Shown here: piece by piece, positions 11,075 to 23,200 of the stretch | Layout of the letters: each line of letters begins with the position of its first letter | Numbering within the stretch: position 1 is the first letter of the stretch | From: Pseudomonas grandcourensis | GTDB lineage: Bacteria; Pseudomonadota; Gammaproteobacteria; Pseudomonadales; Pseudomonadaceae | Length of the DNA: 64,000 nt | Direction: 5' to 3' | NCBI RefSeq assembly: GCF_039909015.1 | Contig: NZ_CP150919.1 | Coordinates: forward strand, 162,501 to 226,500 | Notes under the pieces: generated by a model | Seen by the model: the letters and a program-made list of their open reading frames with translations, nothing else | Told to the model about the DNA's origin: nothing | The model's database searches: none | Translations under genes and position numbers: made by a program

Positions 11075-11767
11075 TTGGCGGCAAGTTTAACGATCCCCCG
11101 GGTTTTACGCTGGCTGTGCAGCGCATTGGTGCTGGCTGGTGTGATGCTGGGCAGCTTGAGCGCCGATTGGGATTTTTCCCTGATCAGCCGGCGGGCGCAG
11201 GCATTGTACGGACCTTTGGGAGAAGGTCAGCAACGCATTAATGATTGGCAATACTTATTGACTAGCCAGAAGCAGCTCGGCGAGCTGGAACAACTCAATG
11301 TGGTCAATCGCTTCTTCAATAAACAGCTGCGATACGTCGAAGACACCGATCTGTGGCATGAAGTCGACTACTGGGAAACCCCGATCGAAGCCCTCTGGAA
11401 AGGCGCCGGCGACTGTGAAGACTACGCTATCGCCAAGTACTTCAGCCTGCGGCACCTCGGTGTAGCCAGTGAAAAGTTGCGTATCACCTATGTCAAGGCG
11501 CTGACCCAGAACCGCGCGCACATGGTGCTGACTTACTATTCAAGCCCGGAAGCCGAGCCCTTGGTGCTCGACAGCCTGATTGATGCAATCAAGCCGGCAG
11601 GCCAACGAAAGGATTTGCTGCCGGTCTACTCTTTCAATGCGGAAGGGATGTGGTTGCCGGGTGCCAAGGGCAATAAAAAGGTTGGCGATACAAAGCGCCT
11701 TTCGCGTTGGCAGGATGTGTTGAAAAAAATGCAGGCCGAAGGATTCCCGGTCGAGACGACTAACTAG
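11075..11767 (+). CDS. lapG: Periplasmic LapA-cleaving cysteine protease LapG
   Basis: A 230-aa bacterial transglutaminase-like cysteine protease. A hydrophobic N-terminus (residues 11-28) serves as signal peptide. Probable catalytic residues are Cys114 in GAGDCEDYAIAK, His149 in NRAHMVLTY and Asp166 in LVLDSL. In P. fluorescens and P. putida LapG cuts the N-terminus of LapA at a TAAG motif and releases it from the cell surface, unless it is held by c-di-GMP-bound LapD. Here lapA does carry TAAG at residues 107-110. The gene lies 14 nt before lapD in the same operon. The only in-frame start is a TTG with AGGAT eight bases upstream; an ATG at 11065 is in another frame, and a C5 tract at 11095-11099 separates the two frames. 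Confidence 0.93.
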   Translation: MAASLTIPRVLRWLCSALVLAGVMLGSLSADWDFSLISRRAQALYGPLGEGQQRINDWQYLLTSQKQLGELEQLNVVNRFFNKQLRYVEDTDLWHEVDYWETPIEALWKGAGDCEDYAIAKYFSLRHLGVASEKLRITYVKALTQNRAHMVLTYYSSPEAEPLVLDSLIDAIKPAGQRKDLLPVYSFNAEGMWLPGAKGNKKVGDTKRLSRWQDVLKKMQAEGFPVETTN

Positions 11768-11781
11768 GAGCACATGCTCAG

Positions 11782-13728
11782 ATGTCTTTGTTCAAACAGC
11801 TGTTGATTGCTATCTGTCTGTTCCTGGTGGTCGCCTTCACCGGCAGTTTCATGGTCAGTCTGGAGAGCTCGCGCACTCAGTACGTCAACCAGTTGCGCTC
11901 CCATGCCCAGGACGCCGCGACGGCGCTGGCGCTGTCCTTGACACCGAACATCGACGACCCGGCGATGGTCGAGTTGCTGGTCAGCTCGATTTTCGACAGC
12001 GGTTACTACGCGAGCATACGCGTGGTCGATCTGAAGAACGACCAGACCCTGGTCGAGCGCACGGGCATTCCTGCGGTCAACAGCGTTCCCGACTGGTTCG
12101 TCAAATTGATCGGCCTGGAGCCCGCCGGTGGTGATGCGATCGTCAGCCGTGGCTGGGAGCAGGCTGCCAGGGTAGAGGTGGTCAGCCACCCGATGTTCGC
12201 GCTGGCCAAGTTGTGGCAAAGCGCTTTGGGCAGCCTGGGCTGGTTGCTGCTATGTGGCGCGGTCAGTGCGGTACTCGGCGCACTGTTGCTGCGTCAGCAA
12301 TTGAGACCGCTCGATTACATGGTCAAGCAATCCCACGCCATCGCCCGGCGGGAATTCCTCAGCTTGTCGGAGCTGCCACGTACCCCCGAACTTCGCCGGG
12401 TCGTGCAGGCCATGAACCAGATGGTCGAGAAACTCAAGGCGCTGTTCCAGGAGCAGGCCGAACGCAGTGAAAAACTTCGGGTCGAGTCCTATCAGGACTC
12501 GTTGACCGGGTTGGCCAACCGGCGTTATTTCGAGATGCAGCTGAATGCGCGGGTAAGCAACCCGGAGCAGGCCAGTTCCGGTTACCTGCTTCTGTTGCGA
12601 GTCAAGGATCTGGCCGGACTCAATCAGCGTCTCGGTGGCCAGCGCACCGATGAAGTGCTCAAGGCTGTCGGTGAGCAACTGTCTCGTGAGTGCGCCAAAT
12701 ACCCGGAAACCCAGAACCTGGTCACCCGTATCCGCGGCGGCGAATTTGCCGTGTTGGCACCGGGCCTGGTGCGCGAAGAAGCGCTGCAATTGGCACAGAA
12801 CCTCGACAGTGCCTTGGCCAGTCTTCACGCTACCGGCGCCACCGATGTGGCTGCCGTGGCGTCTATCGGCCTGGCGCCTTTCGCTCACGGCGACTCACCG
12901 CAAACGGTGCTCAGCCTCGGCGACCAGGCGCTGGCGCAGGCCGAAGGCCAGGGCGAGCAGAACTGGGCCTGTATCGAGCACAGCCTCTCGGCCAGTGTCG
13001 GCGACGATCACCACGCCTGGCACCTGATGCTCGACCGGGCGCTGACACAGCAACGTTTCGAGCTGTATTTCCAACCGGTAGTGGCCGCACAGGACACGCA
13101 ACTGGTACTGCACTACAAAGTGTTGTCGCGACTGCTCGACGAACACGGTCAGACCATCCCCGCCGGGCGTTTTCTACCTTGGCTGGAGCGCTTCGGCTGG
13201 ACTGCCCGTCTGGATCGGCTGATGCTCGAGCGGGTGCTGGAGCAAATGAGCGGGCATGAGGAGTCGCTGGCGCTGAATCTGTCGTCGGCTACCCTGGCCG
13301 ACCCGCAGGCGCAAAACAAAATCTTCGAAATACTGCGCGCGCACTCCAACCTCGGCCCGCGTCTGACCCTGGAAATTGGCGAAGAACAGCTACCTGACCA
13401 GGCGGTGCTGGAGCAACTGACCGGGCGCTTGCGCGAACTCGGGTTCTCCCTGAGCCTGCAACGTTTTGGTGGCCGCTTCAGCATGATCGGCAACCTGGCT
13501 CGGTTGGGGCTGGCCTACCTGAAAATCGATGGCAGCTACATTCGGTCGATCGATCTGGAGAGTGACAAACGTCTGTTCATCGAAGCGATCCAGCGGGCGG
13601 CGCACAGCATTGATCTGCCGCTGATTGCCGAGCGGGTCGAGACGGAAGGCGAGTTGTCGGTGATTCGCGAGATGGGGCTATACGGTGTGCAGGGCCAGTT
13701 GTTCGGCGAGCCCAAGCCCTGGAAGTAA
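11782..13728 (+). CDS. lapD: c-di-GMP receptor LapD (degenerate GGDEF-EAL)
   Basis: A 648-aa inner-membrane protein: TM1 at about 5-25, a periplasmic LapG-binding domain 26-150, TM2 150-170, HAMP and signalling helix 170-235, a degenerate diguanylate cyclase domain (RGGEF at 318-322 instead of GGDEF) and a degenerate phosphodiesterase domain (KVLSRL at 446-451 instead of EAL). Both enzymatic signatures are lost, as in known LapD, which binds c-di-GMP without turning it over and then sequesters LapG. The periplasmic GW pair ends at Trp125, the position known to contact LapG in P. fluorescens. Start ATG 11782 with GGAG upstream, 14 nt after lapG. Confidence 0.96.
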   Translation: MSLFKQLLIAICLFLVVAFTGSFMVSLESSRTQYVNQLRSHAQDAATALALSLTPNIDDPAMVELLVSSIFDSGYYASIRVVDLKNDQTLVERTGIPAVNSVPDWFVKLIGLEPAGGDAIVSRGWEQAARVEVVSHPMFALAKLWQSALGSLGWLLLCGAVSAVLGALLLRQQLRPLDYMVKQSHAIARREFLSLSELPRTPELRRVVQAMNQMVEKLKALFQEQAERSEKLRVESYQDSLTGLANRRYFEMQLNARVSNPEQASSGYLLLLRVKDLAGLNQRLGGQRTDEVLKAVGEQLSRECAKYPETQNLVTRIRGGEFAVLAPGLVREEALQLAQNLDSALASLHATGATDVAAVASIGLAPFAHGDSPQTVLSLGDQALAQAEGQGEQNWACIEHSLSASVGDDHHAWHLMLDRALTQQRFELYFQPVVAAQDTQLVLHYKVLSRLLDEHGQTIPAGRFLPWLERFGWTARLDRLMLERVLEQMSGHEESLALNLSSATLADPQAQNKIFEILRAHSNLGPRLTLEIGEEQLPDQAVLEQLTGRLRELGFSLSLQRFGGRFSMIGNLARLGLAYLKIDGSYIRSIDLESDKRLFIEAIQRAAHSIDLPLIAERVETEGELSVIREMGLYGVQGQLFGEPKPWK

Positions 13729-13756
13729 CTCTTTAGATCCGGGTTGTCAGTGATGC

Positions 13757-13785
13757 CATCATCGCGGGCAAGCCCGCGATGACGG
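13757..13785. repeat. Single REP-like palindrome after lapD
   Basis: CATCATCGCGGGCAAGCCCG followed by CGATGACGG forms a near-perfect hairpin (ATCGCGGGC/GCCCGCGAT) typical of Pseudomonas extragenic REP elements. There is no T run. It separates the convergent lapD and 13812-14150 genes and could protect the 3' ends of both messages. Confidence 0.7.
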
Positions 13786-13811
13786 CTGGAACAGTCACTG
13801 AAGATCAATGA

Positions 13812-14150
13812 TCAGATCAACCCGCCTTCATCCTCATCGATCAACTGACTCAACCCACCCAACGCCTCACGCGCCTGGGTACGGTCCATCAGTTTGGCCT
13901 GGGCTGCCGTCGGCAGGTCGGTGACGCGTATCACGCCTTTCTGGGTCAGCACCTGAATCAAGTCATCGAGTACCCGGATCATTTCCAGGTCACTTTGCTT
14001 GAGCTGTTTGAGGCTGTTTTCCACAGCCGCGTTGGCAAACCAGGCCAGGATCTCATGATTGTCGGCCGCCAGCGTTTCCGTGGCCTCGGCATAGGCGGCG
14101 GGTTCCACGCGTACCAACAGGCCCTGCGCATCGCGTTGCACGTAAAACAT
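13812..14150 (-). CDS. Conserved small protein between lapD and lapA, function unknown
   Basis: A 112-aa soluble acidic protein starting MFYVQRDAQGLLVRVE, with a helical middle (NHEILAWFANAA, SLKQLKQSDLEMIRVLDDLIQVL) and an acidic C-terminus (LIDEDEGGLI). ATG 14150 follows GAGGGATG. No signal peptide or metal site is visible. Homologues are common in Pseudomonas, where they are sometimes loosely labelled tryptophan synthase beta-like; nothing in the sequence supports that. It lies between lapD and lapA, the spot where other P. fluorescens strains also have a small gene, so a role beside the Lap system is possible but unproven. Confidence 0.8.
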   Translation of the reverse strand: MFYVQRDAQGLLVRVEPAAYAEATETLAADNHEILAWFANAAVENSLKQLKQSDLEMIRVLDDLIQVLTQKGVIRVTDLPTAAQAKLMDRTQAREALGGLSQLIDEDEGGLI

Positions 14151-14261
14151 TGAGCATCCCTCGGAATTGAACCAGCGTCGTGCTGTCAGCAGCATAGGTC
14201 AACGGCACGCCAGTATGTGGCGCAGCGACGAAATCGTCACCGGGCAGTGAGCGCAAACGTG

Positions 14262-14287
14262 ACGGCCGCCCCATAGGGAGCGGCCGT
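14262..14287. terminator. GC-rich hairpin beyond the lapA stop
   Basis: The stem ACGGCCGC/GCGGCCGT (14262-14269 with 14280-14287) has TTTT on the plus strand and an A run ahead of it when read from lapA. It is ten bases past the lapA stop codon. The missing T run on the lapA strand makes its strength for lapA uncertain. Confidence 0.55.
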
Positions 14288-14296
14288 TTTCATGCA

Positions 14297-17200
14297 TCAG
14301 CTGTTGTTGTGATCGATTTTGATGGTCGGGTCGCTACCGGCAATCAGGTTGTGCAGGTTGGCGCTTGACCAGTTGTTGCCCTCCAGCTTGATCGTCACGT
14401 CCGGCGTGGCGGCTGCGGCGTTGCCAGAGTTGAACTGGCCGGCCGAGCTGACTTGCAGCGACGACACGCCATCGACCGTGCTGATCTTCAGGAAGTTGTC
14501 GATGGTGCTGCCGGTTTCGCCCTGCAACAGATCGCGCAGGTCGATCCGGTCGCCTTCGCTGGCCTTGAAGTCCTTGATCACGTCGTTGCCGGTGTCGCCC
14601 GCTTTCCAGACGAAGGTATCACCGCCGGAACCACCGATCAGGATGTCGTTGCCCTGTCCGCCCATCAACGAGTCGTTGCCGGTGCCGCCGAGCAAGATGT
14701 CATTGCCCTTGCCACCGTCGAGGTTGTCGTTACCGCCCGAGCCGAACAGGATGTCATTGCCCGCACCGCCCAACAGGGTGTCGTTGCCGTCATGGGCACC
14801 GGACACATCGAACGCGGTGTAATGCTCGGTGATGTACTGGTGCACGTTGCTGGCGGAGACTTTGCTCACGTCCACGCCGGATTGCTGCGCCACGAAGGCT
14901 TGCATGGCCTGGTAACCCTCGCCGGCAATGCCATTGAAGCTCACCAGGTCGCCGAACAGGATGTCGTTGCCTTCGCCCCCGCTGACGGTGTCGTGACCCG
15001 GCATCGTCGTTTCGGTGTGGCCGATGATCGAATTGGCCAGATCCTTCGGATCGATGTTGGTTTGCGGCGTCTGATTCGAGTCGTACGGCTTCAGGTCGTT
15101 GAGGCTCACTCCGCTGTTGAGGCCAATGGCCTCGACATTCGACAGGTTGCTCAGCAGTGCAAAACTGCCGGTGGAGTTGCTGGTGGTGTCCCAGTCGGTG
15201 TTGCTGCCGTCGCCATCACGACCCGAAAACTCGTAGGTGCCGTCACCCTGGGCATGCAGATAGCCGAAGTCCTTGGATGACCAGCCTCCGCTGCCGTTGC
15301 CGTTGCCGTTGCCGTTGTTGCCGTTGCTGGTCTTGGTCCAGACCGTCACTTGGCCCGAGGCGCTAATGTCGATCTGGTGCGTGCTGTCGGGGAACAGGCT
15401 GATCGCTTTACCCAGCTGATAGTTGCTGGTTGTGACCAGGCTATCGAGTGTGGTGCTGCCATACAGGGTCGGGTTGGTCGACTCGCCGCTCTGGTAGTAA
15501 GTCGGCTTGCCGTCAGTAATGAAATACGTGAGGTTCTTCGCCCCGGTGTTGGCTATGGCGCTCGCACTCTGGAACCAGTTGGCCGTGGTTTTGAACACGT
15601 CCTCGTAGTTGGTGCCGCCGCCGGACGACATCGAGTCCAGCGTCGCCTTCAACTGAGTCAGCGCATTGGAGTCATTGAGGTTCACCGATACCGACTTGTT
15701 GACCTGAGTATCGAAGTCCACCAGGAAGATGTTCACCGTGCCCGAGTTGCTGCCCAGGCTTTGCTTGAGGGTGTTGAACACCGACGTCAGCGAGTCCTTG
15801 GCCGAGTTGATCGACGAGGAACTCATACTGCCGGAGCTGTCGACCATGAAGGCGATGTTGTAGTTGGTGCCCGGCACCACAGTCAGGCCGCCGATGTCGG
15901 CGACGATGATGTCATTACCGTCGGTGCCGGTGACGGTGTCATCGGCCGCGGTGGCGGTGACGGCGTTGTAGGTCGCCGGGAACACGGTCACAGGGATCTG
16001 CGAAGTGCTGCTGGCCGAACCACCCAGGGTCTCGGTGGAGGTCGAGGTCACGGTCAGGTTGAACTGGCCGTTGTAGTACGGTGGTGGAGTGACGGCCAGA
16101 GAGCCGAGGCTCCAGCCTGTCACGTTGGCCTCGCCATTGGTCGCGGTGACCGTGAAGGTGTGTCCGGCGCTGTCGGTGAGCACCGAGCCGACAGGCATAC
16201 CGCTGATCTTCAGGCTCAGGCTTTCCGAGCCGTCGGTGTCGGTCAGCGCGGTGGTGATGGCGGACAATTTCACACTGGTGCCTTCGGCGCCGGTATTGAA
16301 TTTGTAACCGTCGTAGTAGCCTTCGCCATTGGTGCCGTGCAAGTCGGATACGGTCACGCCGGCATTCACCAGGTCCGACACACCGGTGTAAATCGGTACG
16401 CCGGCACTGCTCAGGTCGATCGGTGTGCTGCCATTGACCGACAGGTTGACGTCATAGCTGCCCGGGCCACTCTGGTTGTGGTGGTAGATGTCCAGGGTGT
16501 AGTAGCCGCTGGTGGTCGGGGTGTACGAACCATTGAGGTTGCCGCCCGCGCCCCAGGTGATCGCGGCGACGTTCTTGCCGCCGATGGTCACCAGCAGGCT
16601 GTCATCGCCAGTACCGCTGAAGGTGTAGGTCTTGCCGGCTTCGAGGTAGATCAGGCCGGAAGTTTTCGAGGCCGTACCGGCGGTCACGCTACCGTCGGAC
16701 TGCACGTTGGTCACGGTGCCTTTGGAGTTCGGTGCGCCCGCGGCGTCGATCACGTTTTTCAGCGTGGTCGAGTCCGCGCCGTTTCCGCTGGTGCCCAGGC
16801 CCGACAGACCGGTCCAGACTTCCTTGATCAACCCGGTGGACCTTACGCTGTTGTCGGCAACGCTCAGGGTCGGGGCATCCGCCACTGGAGTGATGTCGAT
16901 CTTGATCGTGCCGGTATTGCCCAGCGTCTGGCCGTCGGTTGGCTGGAACTGGAGTTGCGCGTAGTCAGCCTTTTGGTCGCCGGTGCCAGGGCCGTAACCG
17001 TCCACGCCCGATTCGTTGGCATCCGGCATGAAGCGCAGTTTGCCAGCGTCGATGTCGGCTTTGCTGAAGGTCTGGTTGGCGGCGACGTCTTTCCAGGTCG
17101 AACCGTCCAGGTACTGCAGTTTGCCCTCGCCCGGCAGTTGGGTGATTTTCACGCCCAGGCTGGTCGCCGGACTGTCGACGTCGCTGACGCCGAAGGTCGA

Positions 17201-20200
17201 CCAGCCGAGGACCAGCGGCGTGTCTTCGATGCCGGTGACATTGGCCGGTGCTGCGACCGGTGCATCATTGACCGCCACCACGTTGACCGTGGTGGTCGCG
17301 GTGTTGGAGTAGTTGCTGCCATCGGTCACCGTCACGGTGATGGTGCGTGGCACGGTGTTCGGGTTTTCACTGTTGTTGGTGAAGGTGATGTTCTTGATCT
17401 GCTGCATGTAGTCGGCCAGCGTCGCGTTACCCGACAGGGTCAGGGTGACGGTGCCATTGGTGCTGTTGGCATTGATGGTGATGCCGTTGACGCTGTTGCC
17501 CAGGTTCAGCGCATCGCCGTCCTGACGGTTGGTCAGCACGATGGTCGCGCCGGTCAGCTTGGTGCTGTCCGGATCGGTGATGCTGATGTCGGTGTCGGCG
17601 ATCGACACGCCTGCACCCGGGGTGTTCTCGGTGAAGGTCACCTTGTAGTCGGCCCCGGTAGTGCCGCTGGAGTTGTTGGCGTCGAGGTCCAGTACTGGTG
17701 GTGCATCGTTGTCGATGATCGAAGTGTTGACGCTGCCATTGGAAGCGCTGATCGCCAGTTTCTCGAAGTTACCGCCGGTGGCCGAGTCGATCTTGACCAC
17801 GAAGTTTTCGGTGCTTTCGGTGATCCGGTCATCGATGGTCGAAATGTCGAACGGCACGCTGCTGGCATTCGCCGGGATCTTGACCGTCGTCACGCCAGTG
17901 AAGTCCACACCATTGGCTGCTGTGCCGGAGTAGGTCAGGGTTACGGTCACTTCACCGTGAGCCGGGTTGGTCAGCGCGAGGGTGTAATGCGAGGCCTGAC
18001 CCTCGACGACGGAGGTATCACCCGAGATGCTGATGGTGGTGACGTCACCGGTGTTGGCCGGCGTATTCGGCGTACCCGAACCTGCTTCGTCGGTGACGGT
18101 GGTGGTGAACTGGTCCTTGCCTAGGGTCAGCTTCTCGAAATTGTCAGCGCCGCTGACCGATTCCAGCTTGTTGACGATCGGCGCTTGGCCGCCGGTATAG
18201 ACGTCATCCTTGGCGATGATGGTGGCGGAAGCAGAGGTCCCGTTCGCTGGAACGGTGATTTTGGTGCCGTCCGACAGCGTGAACTCCAACGGACCGTGGT
18301 TATTGATCGGCAGACCGGCCGCGTTGGTCAGGGTCACGGTGTAGGTGATCGAGCCACCTTCGGCGACGGTGGATTTGTCCGCGGTCAGGGTGGCAATGAC
18401 TTCGCTGACGGTGTCGGTGATGGCCACATTGGCCGCCGTACCGTCGATCACCAGGTTTTCGAAGGACTTGCCGTCGACGCTGGCCGAACCGACGGTCAGG
18501 CTCAGGTTGCTCGGGTCTTTGTAGACGTCGTCGCCCTGCACCGGTGCGGTGTAGATGGCCGACAACTTGCCCGCTTCAATGGTGACGGTGTCGCCATTGC
18601 TCAAGGTGACCTTGAGGTCGTGATCGAGCTTCTGGTCAACCTTGACGGTGAAGGTCGGCGCGACGTTTTCCTGCACACCGCCGTTGCTGGCGATGCTCAC
18701 CGTGACCTTGTCGCCCTGGCCGGATGGCTCATCGGTGACAGTGGTAGTGAACTGATCCTTGCCCAGGGTCAACTTCTCGAAGTTGTCCGCGCCGCTGACC
18801 GACTCCAGCTTGTTGACGATCGGCGCTTGGCCGCCGGTGTAGACGTCATCTTTGGCGATGATGGTGGCGGAAGCAGAGGTCCCGTTCGCTGGAACAGTCA
18901 CCTTCGTGCCGTCGGACAGCGTGAACTCCAACGGACCGTGGTTATTGATTGGCAGGCCGGCCGCGTTGGTCAGGGTCACGGTGTAGGTGATCGAGCCACC
19001 TTCGGCGACGGTGGATTTGTCCGCGGTCAGGGTGGCAATGACTTCGCTGACGGTGTCGGTGATGGCCACGTTGGCCGCCGTACCGTCGATCACCAGGTTT
19101 TCGAAGGACTTGCCGTCGACGCTGGCCGAACCGACGGTCAGGCTCAGGTTGCTCGGGTCTTTGTAGACGTCGTCGCCCTGCACCGGTGCGGTGTAGATGG
19201 CCGACAACTTGCCCGCTTCAATGGTGACAGTGCCGCCGTTGCTCAAGGTGACCTTGAGGTCATGGTCCAATTTCTGGTCGACCTTGACGGTGAAGGTCGG
19301 CGCGAGGTTTTCCTGCACGCCGCCATTGCTGGCGATGCTCACCGTGACCTTGTCGCCTTGGCCGGATGGCTCATCGGTGACGGTGGTGGTGAACTGGTCC
19401 TTGCCCAGGGTCAGCTTCTCGAAATTGTCAGCGCCGCTGACCGATTCCAGTTTGTTGACGATCGGCGCTTGGCCGCCGGTATAGACGTCATCCTTGGCGA
19501 TGATGGTGGCAGATGCGGAGGTCCCGTTCGCTGGAACGGTGATCTTGGTGCCGTCGGAGAGGGTGAACTCCAACGGACCGTGGTTATTGATCGGCAGACC
19601 GGCCGCGTTGGTCAGGGTCACGGTGTAGGTGACCTGGCCACCTTCGGCGACGGTGGCTTTGTCCACGGTCAAAGTGGCAATGACTTCGCTGACGGTGTCG
19701 GTGATGGCCACATTGGCCGCCGTGCCGTCGATCACCAGGTTTTCGAAGGCCTTGCCATCGACGCTGGCCGAACCGACGGTCAGGCTCAGGTTGCTTGGGT
19801 CCTTGTAGACGTCGTCGCCCTGCACCGGTGCGGTGTAGATGGCCGACAACTTGCCCGCTTCAATGGTGACGGTGTCGCCATTGCTCAAGGTGACCTTGAG
19901 GTCATGGTCCAATTTCTGGTCGACCTTGACGGTGAAGGTCGGCGCGACGTTTTCCTGCACACCGCCGTTGCTGGCGATGCTCACCGTGACCTTGTCGCCC
20001 TGGCCTGAAGGCTCATCGGTGACGGTGGTGGTGAACTGGTCCTTGCCCAGGGTCAGCTTCTCGAAATTGTCAGCACCGCTGACCGACTCCAGCTTGTTGA
20101 CGATCGGCGCTTGGCCGCCGGTGTAGACGTCATCTTTGGCGATGATGGTGGCGGAAGCAGAGGTCCCGTTCGCTGGAACAGTCACCTTCGTGCCGTCGGA

Positions 20201-23200
20201 CAGCGTGAACTCCAACGGACCGTGGTTATTGATTGGCAGGCCGGCCGCGTTGGTCAGGGTCACGGTGTAGGTGATAGAACCACCTTCAGCCACGCTGGAT
20301 TTGTCCGCGGTCAGGGTGGCAATGACTTCGCTGACGGTGTCGGTGATGGCCACGTTGGCCGCGTTGCCGTCGATCACCAGGTTTTCGAACGCCTTGCCAT
20401 CGACGCTGGCCGAGCCGACGGTCAGGCTCAGGTTGCTTGGGTCCTTGTAGACGTCGTCGCCCTGCACCGGTGCGGTGTAGATGGCCGACAACTTGCCCGC
20501 TTCAATGGTGACGGTGTCGCCATTGCTCAAGGTGACCTTGAGGTCATGGTCCAATTTCTGGTCGACCTTGACGGTGAAGGTCGGCGCGACGTTTTCCTGC
20601 ACACCGCCGTTGCTGGCGATGCTCACCGTGACCTTGTCGCCCTGGCCGGATGGCTCATCGGTGACAGTGGTAGTGAACTGGTCCTTGCCCAGGGTCAGCT
20701 TCTCGAAATTGTCAGCACCGCTGACCGACTCCAGCTTGTTGACGATCGGCGCTTGGCCGCCGGTGTAGACGTCATCTTTGGCGATGATGGTGGCGGAAGC
20801 AGAGGTCCCGTTCGCTGGAACGGTGATTTTGGTGCCGTCGGAGAGGGTGAACTCCAACGGACCGTGGTTATTGATCGGCAGACCCGCCGCGTTGGTCAGG
20901 GTCACGGTGTAAGTCACCGAACCGCCTTCAGCCACGGTGGATTTGTCCGCGGTCAAAGTGGCAATGACTTCGCTGACGGTGTCAGTGATGGCCACGTTGG
21001 CCGCGGTGCCGTCGATCACCAGGTTTTCGAAGGACTTGCCGTCGACGCTGGCGTCGGTGACACCAATCGAGAGGGTCTGGCCGTCCTTGTAGACGTCGTC
21101 ACCCTGCACCGGTGCGGTGTAGATGGCCGACAACTTGCCCGCTTCAATGGTGACGGTGTCACCGTTGCTCAGGGTGACCTTGAGGTCATGGTCCAATTTC
21201 TGGTCGACCTTGACGGTGAAGGTCGGCGCGACGTTTTCCTGCACGCCGCCATTGCCTTCGATGCTGATGGTGACCTTGTCGCCCTGACCGGATGGCTCAT
21301 CGGTGACAGTGGTGGTGAGCTGATCCTTGCCCAGGGTTAACTTCTCGAAATTGTCAGCGCCGCTGACCGATTCCAGCTTGTTGACGATCGGCGCTTGGCC
21401 GCCGGTGAACACGTCATCGGCAGCGGCGATGGTCGCTGTGCCAGTCGCGGTATTGGCCGGAACGGTGATCTTGGTGCCGTCGGAGAGGGTGAACTCCAAC
21501 GGGCCGTGGTTATTTATTGGCAGACCCGCCGCGTTGGTCAGGGTCACGGTGTAAGTCACCGAACCGCCTTCAGCCACGGTGGATTTGTCCGCAGTCAGGG
21601 TGGCGATCACTTCACTGACAGTGTCGGTGATTTCGACCTTGGCTTCGCCACCAATGACCAGGTTCTCAAACGATTTGCCATCAACCGTCGCATCGCTGAT
21701 GCCAACCGTGAGGGTCTGACCATCCTTGTAGACGTCGTCGCCCTGCACCGGTGCGGTGTAGATGGCCGACAGCTTGCCGGCTTCAATGGTGACGGTGTCA
21801 CCGTTGCTCAGGGTGACCTTGAGGTCATGGTCCAATTTCTGGTCGACCTTTACGGTGAAGGTCGGGGCGAGGTTTTCCTGCACGCCGCCATTGCCTTCGA
21901 TGCTGACGGTGACCTTGTCGCCATGGTTGTCAGTCGGGGTGCCCGAACCCGGTTCGTCGGTGACGGTGGTTTCAACTGCGGTCTGACTCAGGGTCAGTTT
22001 TTCGAAATTGTCAGCACCGCTGACCGATTCCAGTTTGTTGACGATCGGTGCCTGACCGCCGGTGAACACGTCGTCGGCAGCGGTGATGGTCATCGTGCCA
22101 GTCGTGGTATTGGCCGGGACAGTGATCTTGGTGCCATCGGTCAGGGTGAAAGTGAGTTCACCGTGATTGTTCAACGGCAGTCCGGCCGCGTTGGTCAGGG
22201 TCACGGTGTAGGTGATCGAACCACCTTCAGCCACGCTGGATTTGTCCGCGGTCAGGGTGGCAATGACTTCGCTGACGGTGTCAGTGATGGCCACGTTGGC
22301 CGCGGTGCCGTCGATCACCAGGTTTTCGAACGCCTTTCCGTCGACGCTGGCGTCGGTGACACCAATCGAGAGGGTCTGGCCGTCCTTGTAGACGTCGTCA
22401 CCCTGCACCGGTGCGGTGTAGATGGCCGACAACTTGCCCGCTTCAATGGTGACGGTGTCGCCATTGCTCAGGGTGACCTTCAGGTCGTGATCGAGCTTCT
22501 GGTCAACCTTGACGGTGAAGGTCGGCGCAAGGTTTTCCTGTACGCCGCCATTGCCTTCGATGCTGACGGTGACCTTGTCGCCATGGTTGTCGGTCGGGGT
22601 GCCCGAACCCGGTTCGTCGGTGACGGTGGTTTCAACTGCGGTCTGACTCAGGGTCAGTTTTTCGAAATTGTCAGCACCGCTGACCGATTCCAGTTTGTTG
22701 ACGATCGGTGCCTGACCGCCGGTGAACACGTCGTCGGCAGCGGTGATGGTCATCGTGCCAGTCGTGGTATTGGCCGGGACAGTGATCTTGGTGCCATCGG
22801 TCAGGGTGAAAGTGAGTTCACCGTGATTGTTCAACGGCAGTCCGGCCGCGTTGGTCAGGGTCACGGTGTAAGTTACCGAACCACCTTCAGCCACGCTGGA
22901 TTTGTCCGCGGTCAGGGTGGCAATGACTTCGCTGACGGTGTCGGTGATGGCCACGTTGGCCGCGGTACCGTCGATCACCAGGTTTTCGAACGCCTTTCCG
23001 TCGACGCTGGCGTCGGTGACACCAATCGAGAGGGTCTGGCCGTCCTTGTAGACGTCGTCACCCTGCACCGGTGCGGTGTAGATGGCCGACAACTTGCCCG
23101 CTTCAATGGTGACGGTGTCACCGTTGCTCAGGGTGACCTTCAGGTCGTGATCGAGCTTCTGGTCAACCTTGACGGTGAAGGTCGGCGCGAGGTTTTCCTG

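Noticed and set aside
13812..14150. Tryptophan synthase beta-like label for the small protein next to lapA
   Set aside because: No pyridoxal-phosphate or tryptophan synthase motifs; the protein is far too short.
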